Under the pieces are notes generated by a model. The model was not told where the DNA came from. It searched no databases and saw only the letters and a list, made by a program, of their open reading frames with translations. Source: Rhodocyclales bacterium (lineage in GTDB: Bacteria; Pseudomonadota; Gammaproteobacteria; Burkholderiales; Rhodocyclaceae). Taken from it: 64,000 nt of DNA. Positions 26,666 to 34,434 of the stretch are shown piece by piece. A program made the translations under genes and the position numbers. Position 1 is the first letter of the stretch. Each line of letters starts with the position of its first letter. Where the stretch lies: positions 62,001 through 126,000 of the forward strand of contig JACRPA010000005.1 of NCBI GenBank assembly GCA_016214145.1, written 5' to 3'.

Positions 26666-27782
26666 AGCTGCTGCTGCGCGCCGGCAGTGGCGCATCGTCA
26701 TCGTCGTTGCCGCCGCCGCGCTGTGGCTGGCCCTGCGCGCCGCGCGGGACGGCTGGCGGCCGGCGGCGCTGGTCGTCGTCGGCCTGCTGCTCGGCGCCAC
26801 GCTGTATCGATTCGCTTTCGGCTTCGCCTACGCCTATCGCCGGCTGATCGTCGCCGGCGACACGCGCGGCCTGCGCGCGCAACTGCCGATGCTGGCGCTG
26901 GCGACGCTGCTCTTCGCGCCGCTGCTGGCGGCGGGCGAATTCCTCGGCCAGCCGCTCGCCGGCGCCGTGGCGCCGCTCGGCGCGCAGGTGGCGGCCGGGG
27001 CCTTCCTCTTCGGCATCGGCATGCAGCTCGCCGGCGGCTGCGGCTCGGGCACGCTGTACACCGCCGCCGGCGGCAGCCCGCGCATGCTGGCCGTGCTGGC
27101 GGCCTTCTGCGCCGGCTCGTTCTGGGCCAGCCTGCACATGGGCTGGTGGCAGGCCCTGCCCGAGGCGGGCGAAATCGCCCTTGGCGAAACGCTGGGATGG
27201 GACGTCGCCGCCGTCCTGCAGGCACTGACTTTGGCCGCCGCCTGGCTGGCGCTGCGGCGGTGGGATTCCGGACGCGGCGGCGCGCGCATCGATCCGTTGC
27301 TCGTCGGCGGCCTGCTGCTGGCGCTGCTCAACTTCGCCACGCTGGCGCTCGCCGGCCATCCGTGGACCATCACCTGGGCCTTCGCGCTGTGGGGCGCCAA
27401 GACGGCGGCGCTGGCGGGCTGGCAGCCGGCGGGCGACGCCTTCTGGTCGGCGCCGTTCCAGAGCGGCGCCCTCTCGGCGAGCGTTTTCGAGGACATCACT
27501 TCACTCATGGATTTCGCCATCCTGCTCGGCGCGGCGACGGTCGCCGCGGCAAGCAACCGCTTCGCGCCGCAATGGCGCATTCCTTTGCGGTCGCTGGCGG
27601 CGGCCGTGCTCGGGGGGCTCCTCATGGGCTACGGGGCGCGAATCGCCTTCGGCTGCAACATCGGCGCCTTCTTCTCCGGCGTCGCCTCGACCAGCCTGCA
27701 CGGCTGGCTGTGGTTCGCCGCGGCGCTGGCCGGCAGTTGGCTCGGCGTGCGCCTGCGGCCGCGCTTCGGCCTGGCCAACTGA
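26646..27782 (+). CDS. YeeE/YedE family sulfur-compound transporter
   Basis: The 378-residue membrane protein has about ten hydrophobic segments and two copies of the family motif with a key cysteine: GIGMQLAGGCGSGTLYTAAGG in the first half and YGARIAFGCNIGAFFSGVAS in the second. The YeeE/YedE family includes the thiosulfate importer TsuA. Here it ends the NPCAAK/cytochrome operon, which points to uptake or release of a sulfur compound as part of that system (inference). ATG 26646 overlaps the DUF302 gene. A copy of the 23-bp motif lies within the coding sequence. Confidence 0.9.
   Translation: MTPPAGEAAAARRQWRIVIVVAAAALWLALRAARDGWRPAALVVVGLLLGATLYRFAFGFAYAYRRLIVAGDTRGLRAQLPMLALATLLFAPLLAAGEFLGQPLAGAVAPLGAQVAAGAFLFGIGMQLAGGCGSGTLYTAAGGSPRMLAVLAAFCAGSFWASLHMGWWQALPEAGEIALGETLGWDVAAVLQALTLAAAWLALRRWDSGRGGARIDPLLVGGLLLALLNFATLALAGHPWTITWAFALWGAKTAALAGWQPAGDAFWSAPFQSGALSASVFEDITSLMDFAILLGAATVAAASNRFAPQWRIPLRSLAAAVLGGLLMGYGARIAFGCNIGAFFSGVASTSLHGWLWFAAALAGSWLGVRLRPRFGLAN
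27210..27232 (+). repeat. Dispersed 23-bp motif, copy 4
   Basis: GCCGT, CCTGCAGGC, ACTGACTTT, inside the YeeE/YedE gene (reads AVLQALTLA). Confidence 0.65.
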
Positions 27783-27786
27783 CCCT

Positions 27787-28548
27787 TCACGCTTCGGACG
27801 AAGCGTCGTCCCAACGCAACTGCCGGTAGTCGAAGCCGCGCGCCAGCGTCGGCTTGACGATCTCGAAGTAGGGCGAGATGTCGAAGTCGCGCGGCACGAA
27901 CAGGCTGTGGTGGCGGATGTGCAGGATTTCGTCGTAGCAGTCGTTGCAGTCGTCCCGCGCCGCGGGTTTGCGCGTGACGCTGGGCAGGATCGGATAACGC
28001 ACTGACTGGAAGGCCTGCGCGATCAGCGTCGAGCAGATGGCGCGCGTCGGGTCGCCGCTGCCCAGCGACAACATGCGCCGTCGCCAGCGCACCGGCACCG
28101 GCGGCTGCGGCAGCAGGTAGCGCACCAGGTCGAGGATGTTCTTCAGGTCGTAACGGTGGCCGATGCGGGCCAGGGCATAGCCGATGACCTTCGCGCGATC
28201 TTCCGCCGTGAGGCCGGCCGGCCGGCAGATGCGCGTGTGCATGTCGGCGTATTTTTCCAGCGGCACGGCGATGACGCCGTCTACCACGTCGGCTTCCACC
28301 AGCCAATGCCGCTCTCCCTCGCCCGCGGCATCGCCCACGTACAACGCGGCGTGAGACCAGGTTGACTGGCTGAGATATTTGATGGCCTTGCTGAAGCGGG
28401 TATTGCCCTCCACCAGCAGCACGTCGCCTGGCACGATGGCCGCCGCGACGCCGCGCGGGTCGCTGGTCGCCAGCGGCCGGTAGCGCGGATCGGGCCGGCT
28501 CAGGTAGCTGGCCAGGCGGTTTCCCAGCCGATTCATGATCGGGTTCAT
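27787..28548 (-). CDS. YiiX/YebB-like permuted papain-fold cysteine hydrolase
   Basis: The 253-residue protein has the circularly permuted NlpC/P60-like pattern: PGDVLLVEGNTRFSKAIKYLSQSTWSHAALYVG places the catalytic His (SHAA) early, and DPTRAICSTLIAQAFQ places the catalytic Cys late. It has no signal peptide. Relatives are thought to be amidases or lipid-modifying enzymes. ATG 28548 is used; the upstream extension in frame is not coding. A 19-base-class ECF promoter lies about 30 bases upstream. It converges on the YeeE/YedE gene with only four bases between stops. Confidence 0.85.
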   Translation of the reverse strand: MNPIMNRLGNRLASYLSRPDPRYRPLATSDPRGVAAAIVPGDVLLVEGNTRFSKAIKYLSQSTWSHAALYVGDAAGEGERHWLVEADVVDGVIAVPLEKYADMHTRICRPAGLTAEDRAKVIGYALARIGHRYDLKNILDLVRYLLPQPPVPVRWRRRMLSLGSGDPTRAICSTLIAQAFQSVRYPILPSVTRKPAARDDCNDCYDEILHIRHHSLFVPRDFDISPYFEIVKPTLARGFDYRQLRWDDASSEA

Positions 28549-28578
28549 GCGCTTTTCCCTTGGTCCCAGGCTTTGTCC

Positions 28579-28609
28579 ATTAGACCGATGAATTATCACC
28601 CGCCTTACA
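28579..28609 (-). promoter_or_regulatory. ECF-type promoter, 19-base class (papain-like hydrolase)
   Basis: On the minus strand TGTAA (28609-28605), 19 bases, then GTCTAATGG. It lies 30 bases before the hydrolase start and diverges from the 18-base-class promoter at 28651. Confidence 0.74.
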
Positions 28610-28650
28610 AATAGGACATGACAACAACCGAAAGATAAGCATCGGCGCGC

Positions 28651-28681
28651 TGTAATGAAACGCTTCCTGTTGCGACCAAGG
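28651..28681 (+). promoter_or_regulatory. ECF-type promoter, 18-base class (leader cassette copy 1)
   Basis: TGTAATG at 28651 and GACCAAGG at 28674 are 18 bases apart, as in the sites at 34036 and 52938. Confidence 0.7.
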
Positions 28682-28810
28682 GGCGCTGGCCGGATGAATC
28701 GGCCGGAGAGATACAACCCAACCCCAACTTTGCACAAGGAGACTGACATGAAGACCATTTCCACACTGCTGGCTGCACTGGCCACCGCTTCCGCCCTGTT
28801 TGCCGCCCCG
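28651..28810 (+). repeat. 160-bp promoter-and-leader cassette, copy 1
   Basis: This segment matches 34036-34195. It holds the ECF-type promoter, an untranslated leader with an AAGGAGAC ribosome site, and the codons for a complete signal peptide. The copies differ only at a few bases in the promoter spacer and are identical from GCGACCAAGG to GCCGCCCCG. Confidence 0.92.
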
Positions 28811-29011
28811 GGCAGCGACGCGGTTCCGCAGCGGAACCGCGTCGCTGTAGCGCACATGGTCCGGCTCTGCGCCCGAAACACGACCGCGGCGATCGGTAAT
28901 CGCCGCAATAAGAATCGGTGGCGTCACGGATTCCCATGCCATTTTCATCGACGTATGTTTCTTGGCCTGCGTACCGTCGCAAAGAACACGAATAAGGCCA
29001 GGATGCCATGA
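28748..29011 (+). pseudogene. Signal-peptide leader fused to unrelated sequence
   Basis: ATG 28748 begins MKTISTLLAALATASALFAAP, the same leader as the gene at 34133. At the end of the duplicated segment the frame runs into GSDAVPQRNRVAVAHMVRLC and on for 87 residues in total, a sequence with no protein-like pattern that crosses two hairpins. I take it as a leader whose original body has been replaced or lost, not as a functional protein, but it has an intact promoter and ribosome site and may still be expressed. Confidence 0.55.
28814..28846. repeat. Perfect 15-bp hairpin directly after the leader cassette
   Basis: AGCGACGCGGTTCCG, loop CAG, then its exact reverse complement. No T run follows. 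A second perfect hairpin (GCGGCGAT, loop CGGTA, ATCGCCGC) lies at 28886-28906. Confidence 0.85.
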
Positions 29012-29024
29012 ACGGAACCGCAAA

Positions 29025-31067
29025 ATGCCCCCGTATCCAGGGCAATCGGCCGTGATCGAGCCGACGCATCACTTTACGCCGCACCAAGAGGACAGTCGCC
29101 GGGGAATGCTGGCTGTCCTGATTTTGGTGGTGGCGGCCGCCTACTACGGCGCCGGTGCGTTCTCGCTCGCGCTCTACCCTGCCAGCAACGGCTTGGCTGG
29201 TATCTGGCCGGCGGCCGGCGTTGCCGTCGCCGCCGTGCTGATTCTCGGCCCCTTGGCGTCTCTGGGGGTGCTGGCGGGCGATCTCTTCGTCGGACTTTAC
29301 GCCGGGCTGCCGCTTGCGCCGGCGCTGGTATCGGCCCTGGCCAGCGCGGGCGAATCGCTGCTGGCCTGGTACCTTCTGTCGCGGGTCTGCCCGATCGACA
29401 CGCGGCTGGCCCGCGTTCGCGACGTGGCCGCCTTCATCGGCCTCGGCGTGGTGCTGAACGCGGTGCTGTGCTTCGCGGTCAGGCTCCTCCTGCAATCAGC
29501 GACCGGCGACGCCGGGGCGTCCTCCTCCATCGATCTGCTCGCCGCCGCCGCGCTCGGCCACGGCCTGGGCGTGCTGGTCGTCGCCCCCGCCGTCCTGACC
29601 TGGCGCGCCCGGGCTTCAATGCCCCGTCCTGCGATCGAACTGCTGCTGCTGACGCTGGCCACGGTGCTGATCAACATCGGCGCTTTTTCGGCCTCCCTGC
29701 TGTCGCCCGGATCGCCGCTGCTGTATGCCGTCTATATCGTCGTGCTGTGGGCCGCCCTGCGCTTCGGCCCGCGCGAGACCTCCCTGGTGCTGCTGGCGAC
29801 GGCGCTCTTCGCCATGTGGGCCGCCGGCCGCGGCAGCGGCCCGTTTCTTCTGGCCAGCCCCAGCGAGGCCCTCTCCTCGCTGGGGGTGTTCCTGATGGTG
29901 TCGGCGACGACGGCCCTGCTGCTGGCCGCGGCGGTGTACGAAAAACAGGCGCTGGATCGGCGCGTTGCGGAAAGCGAGGTCGTGCACCGCACGCTCATCG
30001 AGCAGATGGGCGAGGGCGTTGTAATGATCGACGCCCTCGGCCGACTGAATTACGTGAGCGACCGTTTCTGTGAAATCTGCGGACGACAGCGCGAGCGGCT
30101 GCTGGGAAGCCCGCTGGCGGATATCTTTACCGCGACGGATCGCGAGGCGCTGCAGGCAGCCGTTGCGGAGAGCGACACGCGCATGGAAACCGTGCTCGTG
30201 CCGCCCTCGGGACAGGCGCTCACCGTTTCGCTGGCGCTGCGCCGCCTGGCCGGCGCGGCAGGCGACCAGGCGGTCACGCTGGCGGTGCTGTCGGACGTGA
30301 CGGAACAGCGGCGGGCCGAAGAGCGTGCCCGGCTGCACCTGCAGCAGCTGGCCCACATGGGGAGACTGAAATCGATGGACGAGATGGCGATAGCCCTGGC
30401 GCACGAGATCACCCAGCCGCTGACGGCGATCATGAGCTACACACAGGCCGGACGGCGCCTGCTGGGCGCGGGGCACGGTGACGACCCGGCGCTGGCCGAG
30501 GCGCTGGCGGGGGCGAACGGCGAAGCGCGGCGAGCCCGCGTCATCGTGCAGCGCATCCGTAATTTCGTGCAGAACCGGCCGGCGCGGCCGGCGAACATCG
30601 AAGCCGCGTTCCTCATCGCGGAAGCCGTCCGCTTCGCCGGACCGGAAGCGCGCCAGCACAGTATCGATTTGCGCACGGAAGCGGCCGGCGCGCCGTGCAG
30701 CGTGCATGCCGACCCGATCCAGATCCAGCAGGTGCTGCTGAACCTGGTGCAAAACGCCGTCGAGGCCATCGCCGAGGCGGCGAGTCCGTCGCGCCGCGTC
30801 ACGGTGAGCGCCCGCCAGATCGGCGAAGGCTTCGTCGAGTTTGCGGTGGAGGACAGCGGGCCGGGCATCCCCCCGGCGCATCTCGATCGCGTATTCGAGC
30901 CTTTTTTCACCACCAAGGAGACGGGCGTCGGCATAGGGCTGGCGCTGTGCCATTCGATCGTCGACGCCCATGGCGGACGCATCCGGGCCGAACCGCGCTC
31001 GGACGGCGGCGCCGCCATCCGCTTCACCCTGCCGGCCAGCAGCGATGGAACGCGAACGCCCGCCTGA
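29025..31067 (+). CDS. MASE1-PAS sensor histidine kinase
   Basis: ATG 29025 is one of several possible starts (28962 and GTG 29052 are in frame) and no site has a strong ribosome signal. The 680-residue product begins with about eight membrane segments of the MASE1 type (LALYPASNGLAGIWPAAGVAVA), then a PAS domain (LIEQMGEGVVMIDALGRLNYVSDRF), a HisKA domain with MAIALAHEITQPLTAIMSY (His460) and an ATPase domain with VLLNLVQNAVEAI, DSGPGIPP and FFTTKETGVGIGLAL. The kinase half is of the FixL/NtrB type. It overlaps the response-regulator gene, its obvious partner. Confidence 0.9.
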   Translation: MPPYPGQSAVIEPTHHFTPHQEDSRRGMLAVLILVVAAAYYGAGAFSLALYPASNGLAGIWPAAGVAVAAVLILGPLASLGVLAGDLFVGLYAGLPLAPALVSALASAGESLLAWYLLSRVCPIDTRLARVRDVAAFIGLGVVLNAVLCFAVRLLLQSATGDAGASSSIDLLAAAALGHGLGVLVVAPAVLTWRARASMPRPAIELLLLTLATVLINIGAFSASLLSPGSPLLYAVYIVVLWAALRFGPRETSLVLLATALFAMWAAGRGSGPFLLASPSEALSSLGVFLMVSATTALLLAAAVYEKQALDRRVAESEVVHRTLIEQMGEGVVMIDALGRLNYVSDRFCEICGRQRERLLGSPLADIFTATDREALQAAVAESDTRMETVLVPPSGQALTVSLALRRLAGAAGDQAVTLAVLSDVTEQRRAEERARLHLQQLAHMGRLKSMDEMAIALAHEITQPLTAIMSYTQAGRRLLGAGHGDDPALAEALAGANGEARRARVIVQRIRNFVQNRPARPANIEAAFLIAEAVRFAGPEARQHSIDLRTEAAGAPCSVHADPIQIQQVLLNLVQNAVEAIAEAASPSRRVTVSARQIGEGFVEFAVEDSGPGIPPAHLDRVFEPFFTTKETGVGIGLALCHSIVDAHGGRIRAEPRSDGGAAIRFTLPASSDGTRTPA

Positions 31068-31695
31068 TGCCGCCACGGTTTACATCGTGGACGACGAACC
31101 GTCGGTCCGCGACGCGCTGCGCCTGCTGTTCCATTCCGTCGGCCTGGCGACGGCCGGCTTCGCCGGCGCGGACGAATTTCTCGGCCACCGGCTGGCGGAA
31201 GGCCCCGGCTGCCTCGTCACGGACCTGCGCATGCCCGGCCTGAGCGGCATCGAGCTGATCGAGGCGCTGCGCGCGCGCGGCTGCATGCTGCCGGCGGTGG
31301 TGGTCAGCGGCCATGGCGACGTCAGGCTGGCCGTGCGCGCCCTCAAATGCGGCGCGACCGATTTCCTGGAAAAGCCCTTTCACGACCAGGATCTCCTGGA
31401 TATCGTGAATGGCGCATTGCAGGCCTGCCGCCACGACAACTGCGCCTGCACGTTCGCGGGAGGCATCCCGCAGAGCCTGGAGCGGCTCACCGCGCGCGAG
31501 CGGGAGGTGCTGCGGCTGGTGGTAGCGGGCTTGCCGAACAAGCTGATCGGCCGCCAGCTCGGCGTGAGCACGCGCACCGTCGAGTCGCACCGCGCCAGCC
31601 TCATGCGCAAACTGCAGGCGGACTCGGTGGCGGGGCTGGTCGCCCTGGCGCTGCGCGGCGGCCTGCTCGGCGACGGCGAAGACAGAAGTCAGTAA
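31045..31695 (+). CDS. FixJ/NarL-type response regulator
   Basis: The 216-residue protein has a receiver domain (TVYIVDDEPSVRDALRLLF, phospho-acceptor Asp60 in LVTDLRMPGLSGIEL, and the K of LEKPF) and a LuxR-type DNA-binding domain (LTAREREVLRLVVAGLPNKLIGRQLGVSTRTVESHRASLMRKL). ATG 31045 lies inside the kinase gene, so they are co-translated. Two extra cysteines in the linker (CRHDNCAC) are unusual. The targets are unknown; the EF-hand, TlpA-like and porin genes just downstream are candidates. Confidence 0.93.
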   Translation: MERERPPDAATVYIVDDEPSVRDALRLLFHSVGLATAGFAGADEFLGHRLAEGPGCLVTDLRMPGLSGIELIEALRARGCMLPAVVVSGHGDVRLAVRALKCGATDFLEKPFHDQDLLDIVNGALQACRHDNCACTFAGGIPQSLERLTAREREVLRLVVAGLPNKLIGRQLGVSTRTVESHRASLMRKLQADSVAGLVALALRGGLLGDGEDRSQ

Positions 31696-31874
31696 TCTCC
31701 GCAGCACTTCTCCGTAACGGCACGAATATCCAGGCCGCATTGATCGGACTATCTTCATATCACGGGAAAGGATGCCGGACGAACCGGCAGACCCCGAACG
31801 ACCGCCGGGCCGACTCCGCATGCTGCGGGCCGCAATCCGAAGGTGAATCGACAACCAACCGCAAGGAGATCGAA

Positions 31875-32138
31875 ATGAAACTGACGAAAACCGCAACTGC
31901 AATCGTGATCGGCCTGGCGCTCGCTGGCGGCAGCGTGGCCCCTTCTTTCGCCGACGTGCCGAAGGCGCCGCAGAAAATATCGGACATCGACACCAACAAG
32001 GACAAAAAGATCACCAAGGAGGAATACCTTGCCTTCATGGCCAAGGCCTTTGACGGTGCGGCCGGATCGAAGGGCTACTGCACCTATGAAGAAATTGCCA
32101 AAGGCTTCAACGGATTTGGCGGTATGACGCAGTGGTAA
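31875..32138 (+). CDS. Small secreted EF-hand protein
   Basis: ATG 31875 follows AAGGAGAT and encodes 87 residues with a signal peptide (ATAIVIGLALAGGSVAPSFA). The mature part has one EF-hand calcium loop (DIDTNKDKKITKEEYLAFM, ligands at D, N, D, K backbone, T and E) and one cysteine. It is a stand-alone gene of the kind common in betaproteobacteria. The 180 bases upstream hold no gene; I see a possible but poor ECF-like element there. Confidence 0.85.
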   Translation: MKLTKTATAIVIGLALAGGSVAPSFADVPKAPQKISDIDTNKDKKITKEEYLAFMAKAFDGAAGSKGYCTYEEIAKGFNGFGGMTQW

Positions 32139-32164
32139 CCGGCGCTTAGCGCTTCATCGCTTCA

Positions 32165-32216
32165 CCGCCCCGTCCGATGGCATCGCACTACGCCACCGGG
32201 CGGGGCGGAGACTTTT
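32165..32216 (+). terminator. Possible terminator after the EF-hand gene
   Basis: CCGCCCCG and CGGGGCGG can pair across a 28-base loop, followed by GACTTTTCG. The long loop and short T run make it weak. Confidence 0.4.
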
Positions 32217-32232
32217 CGACCGAGGAGGCATT

Positions 32233-32724
32233 ATGAGGAGGATTCATTCTCTTGCCGCGGCCGCCATGCTGCTGCTCGGGCTTCTGTCGCCGGTTGCCCG
32301 CGCCGATCTGGAAGTGGGGCAGACCGCCGACCGGCCCGGCATCGAGCTGATCGACGGCAGCATGCTCGACACCGGTCACCACGACGGCAAGGTGGTCGTC
32401 GCCCTGTTCTGGGCCACCTGGTGCCCCATTTGCATGAGCGAGCTGCCGGAATACCAGAAGCTTTATCAAGCATACAAGGCCAGGGGGCTTGAAATTATCG
32501 CGGTTTCCCTGGATCGGGAACCGGGCGTGGTGAGCGAATACTGGCGCCGCAGCGGCTACACCTTTCCGGCCGCCATGCGGACGGACGCGATTCGGCAGGC
32601 CTACGGCGGCATCAAGGGCACTCCTACCCTGTACCTGCTCGATCGCAGGGGAGTTCTGCGTTACAAGCATCTCGGCGGCCTGCCGTACGAGGAACTGGAA
32701 AAACAGGTCAAGGCATTGCTTTAG
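32233..32724 (+). CDS. TlpA-like secreted thiol-disulfide oxidoreductase
   Basis: The 163-residue product has a signal peptide (AAAAMLLLGLLSPVARA) and a TlpA/ResA-type thioredoxin fold: VVVALFWATWCPICMSELPEYQKLY with the active CPIC pair, GLEIIAVSLDREPG and IKGTPTLYLLDRRG with the cis-proline. It acts in the periplasm, probably reducing protein or heme-site disulfides. ATG 32233 follows GAGGAGGCAT. It precedes the porin gene by about 45 bases. Confidence 0.92.
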   Translation: MRRIHSLAAAAMLLLGLLSPVARADLEVGQTADRPGIELIDGSMLDTGHHDGKVVVALFWATWCPICMSELPEYQKLYQAYKARGLEIIAVSLDREPGVVSEYWRRSGYTFPAAMRTDAIRQAYGGIKGTPTLYLLDRRGVLRYKHLGGLPYEELEKQVKALL

Positions 32725-32769
32725 CTTGTGACGCCAGGCGATATTTATTACTGACCCAGGAGAGACGCA

Positions 32770-33984
32770 ATGCAGAGAAAATATTTCGTAGTCGCAGCCG
32801 CCGCCTTGCTGGCCGCGCCGGCAGCCATGGCGCAGACCAACGTCACTATTTCCGGACGCCTCAACGTCGGCTGGGAAAGCTACAAGCTGGGCGACTGCCC
32901 GGCCGGCTTCAGTTGCAGCAGCGAATCGCGCGTCAGCGAAAGTTCTTCGCGCATCGACTTCAGCATTCGCGAGGATCTTGGCGGCGGCCTGAGTGCCTGG
33001 GCTTACCACAGCCTGCGCTTTTCGCCGGACCTGGGCACGATCAACACCAGCGGCAATACGGCCGTGGGCCTGCAGCACAACCGCTGGGGCAAACTGACCA
33101 TCGGCCGCTGGGACGTGCATTACCTCGAAGCCGACATACCTCTCGGCGCCCTGCACCGCGGTTCCAACCAGGCCCTGATCGGCGGGGGCGGTCTGCTGGG
33201 GCAGATTCAGTCCGGCCCGGGCGGCGCCGTGGCGACCATGGGAAACGGCACGCGCACGCCCAACCTGCTCATGTGGAACAGTCCGAACTGGAACGGCTTC
33301 AGCGGCCTCGTCGCCTATTCCGCCAGCGGCGGCGCCGCGCCCACGGCGGTAGCCGGCGTGGTGACTGCGATACCCGGTGCAAGCACCTTGAACGAAGGCA
33401 GCGGCCGCAGCGCGGCAGGCGCCGGCAATCCCGGCAGCGGCCGCAGCTGGAGCGGCGCCCTGCGCTACGACAATGGTCCTTGGGCCGCCGGCCTCAGCTA
33501 CTGGAATTCGAATGCCGAATCCGGCGTAGCAGATGGCATCAACCGGGACAACGACCAGCGCAGCACGCGCGCCTGGCTCGGCTACAAGTTTCCCATGGGC
33601 CTGAACGCGGGGCTGAGCGTCGACCGCAGCAGCCTGGATACCGGCATCAACGGTGGCGCTTCCAGCAAATCCCGGCGCACCTCGTGGTTCGTTCCCGTCA
33701 ACTACCGTTTCGGGCCCCACAATCTGATCGCGCAGTACGCCCGTGCCGGCAAGCTGACCGGGTCTGCAATCGCTGCAGGCACGAGCGGCAATTACAAGGC
33801 GCATGCCTGGATGCTCGGATACGAGTACGCCTTTTCCAAGCGTACTTCCCTCAACCTGAACTACACGAAACTCAATAATGCTTCCCTGGCGAGCTACGAT
33901 TTGTATGCATTGAACGGCGCGACCAATACCTTGGCCGGCGAAGATACCAGACAGATATTCATCGGCATGCGCCACGACTTTTGA
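32770..33984 (+). CDS. Gram-negative general porin
   Basis: The 404-residue product has a signal peptide (VVAAAALLAAPAAMA) followed by QTNVTISGRLNVGWESYK, a porin-type first strand, the SSSRIDFSIREDLGGGLSAW segment and a typical last strand ending GMRHDF with C-terminal phenylalanine. It is of the Burkholderia/Neisseria-type trimeric porin family. A short GC hairpin lies after the stop at about 33994-34011. Confidence 0.93.
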   Translation: MQRKYFVVAAAALLAAPAAMAQTNVTISGRLNVGWESYKLGDCPAGFSCSSESRVSESSSRIDFSIREDLGGGLSAWAYHSLRFSPDLGTINTSGNTAVGLQHNRWGKLTIGRWDVHYLEADIPLGALHRGSNQALIGGGGLLGQIQSGPGGAVATMGNGTRTPNLLMWNSPNWNGFSGLVAYSASGGAAPTAVAGVVTAIPGASTLNEGSGRSAAGAGNPGSGRSWSGALRYDNGPWAAGLSYWNSNAESGVADGINRDNDQRSTRAWLGYKFPMGLNAGLSVDRSSLDTGINGGASSKSRRTSWFVPVNYRFGPHNLIAQYARAGKLTGSAIAAGTSGNYKAHAWMLGYEYAFSKRTSLNLNYTKLNNASLASYDLYALNGATNTLAGEDTRQIFIGMRHDF

Positions 33985-34035
33985 AAGCCGTGCGGCGGCG
34001 AGGCAGCCGCCATGGGCAGGGATTTGGAAGCGGGC

Positions 34036-34066
34036 TGTAATGAATCGTCTTCAATTGCGACCAAGG
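34036..34066 (+). promoter_or_regulatory. ECF-type promoter, 18-base class (leader cassette copy 2)
   Basis: TGTAATG at 34036 and GACCAAGG at 34059, 18 bases apart. Confidence 0.72.
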
Positions 34067-34195
34067 GGCGCTGGCCGGATGAATCGGCCGGAGAGATACA
34101 ACCCAACCCCAACTTTGCACAAGGAGACTGACATGAAGACCATTTCCACACTGCTGGCTGCACTGGCCACCGCTTCCGCCCTGTTTGCCGCCCCG
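34036..34195 (+). repeat. 160-bp promoter-and-leader cassette, copy 2
   Basis: Second copy of the segment at 28651-28810; the identical part ends exactly at GCCGCCCCG, where the two downstream sequences diverge. Confidence 0.92.
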
Positions 34196-34314
34196 ATTCG
34201 GCCGCGGCGCCCGCCAAAGCGGCGGAGGGCGTCGCCGGGAGGAAGGCCGATTCCGTGAAAAGGATCAATCCCTTCGCCGCGCTGCCCTACTACGGCGTGG
34301 ACCATCAGCGCTGA
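34133..34314 (+). pseudogene. Small secreted peptide gene, frameshifted at the cassette boundary
   Basis: ATG 34133 gives the leader MKTISTLLAALATASALFAAP. In the printed frame it ends at 34258 after a basic tail of 20 residues. If one C is added to the CCCC run at 34191-34194, the frame continues as DSAAAPAKAAEGVAG, then VKRINPFAALPYYGVDHQR and stops at 34314, which looks like a natural small secreted protein. The break coincides with the edge of the duplicated segment, so the shift may be a real scar of the duplication; a sequencing error in the C run is the alternative. Confidence 0.6.
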
Positions 34315-34331
34315 GCCTGCCGGCAAGGCGT

Positions 34332-34364
34332 GCCGCCCGCGGGGCAACCCGCCGGCGGCTTTTT
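34332..34364 (+). terminator. Strong intrinsic terminator
   Basis: GCCGCC-C-GCGGG, loop GCAA, CCCGC-C-GGCGGC, then five T. It ends the small peptide gene and insulates the methyltransferase promoter that starts 12 bases later. Confidence 0.88.
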
Positions 34365-34375
34365 CGTGCGCCCGC

Positions 34376-34406
34376 TGTAAGAAATCGGCTCAATGCTGTG
34401 TCTACT
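34376..34406 (+). promoter_or_regulatory. ECF-type promoter, 19-base class (ArsM-like gene)
   Basis: TGTAA at 34376, 19 bases, GTCTACTCG. An in-frame ATG at 34393 falls inside the promoter, which argues for the later start at 34435. Confidence 0.68.
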
Positions 34407-34434
34407 CGATGTAGAACAAGGGGGATTCGACGCC

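Noticed and set aside
31700..31760. A GGACTATC string upstream of the EF-hand gene as another ECF-type promoter
   Set aside because: No TGTAA lies 18 or 19 bases before it; the nearest CGTAA is 29 bases away.
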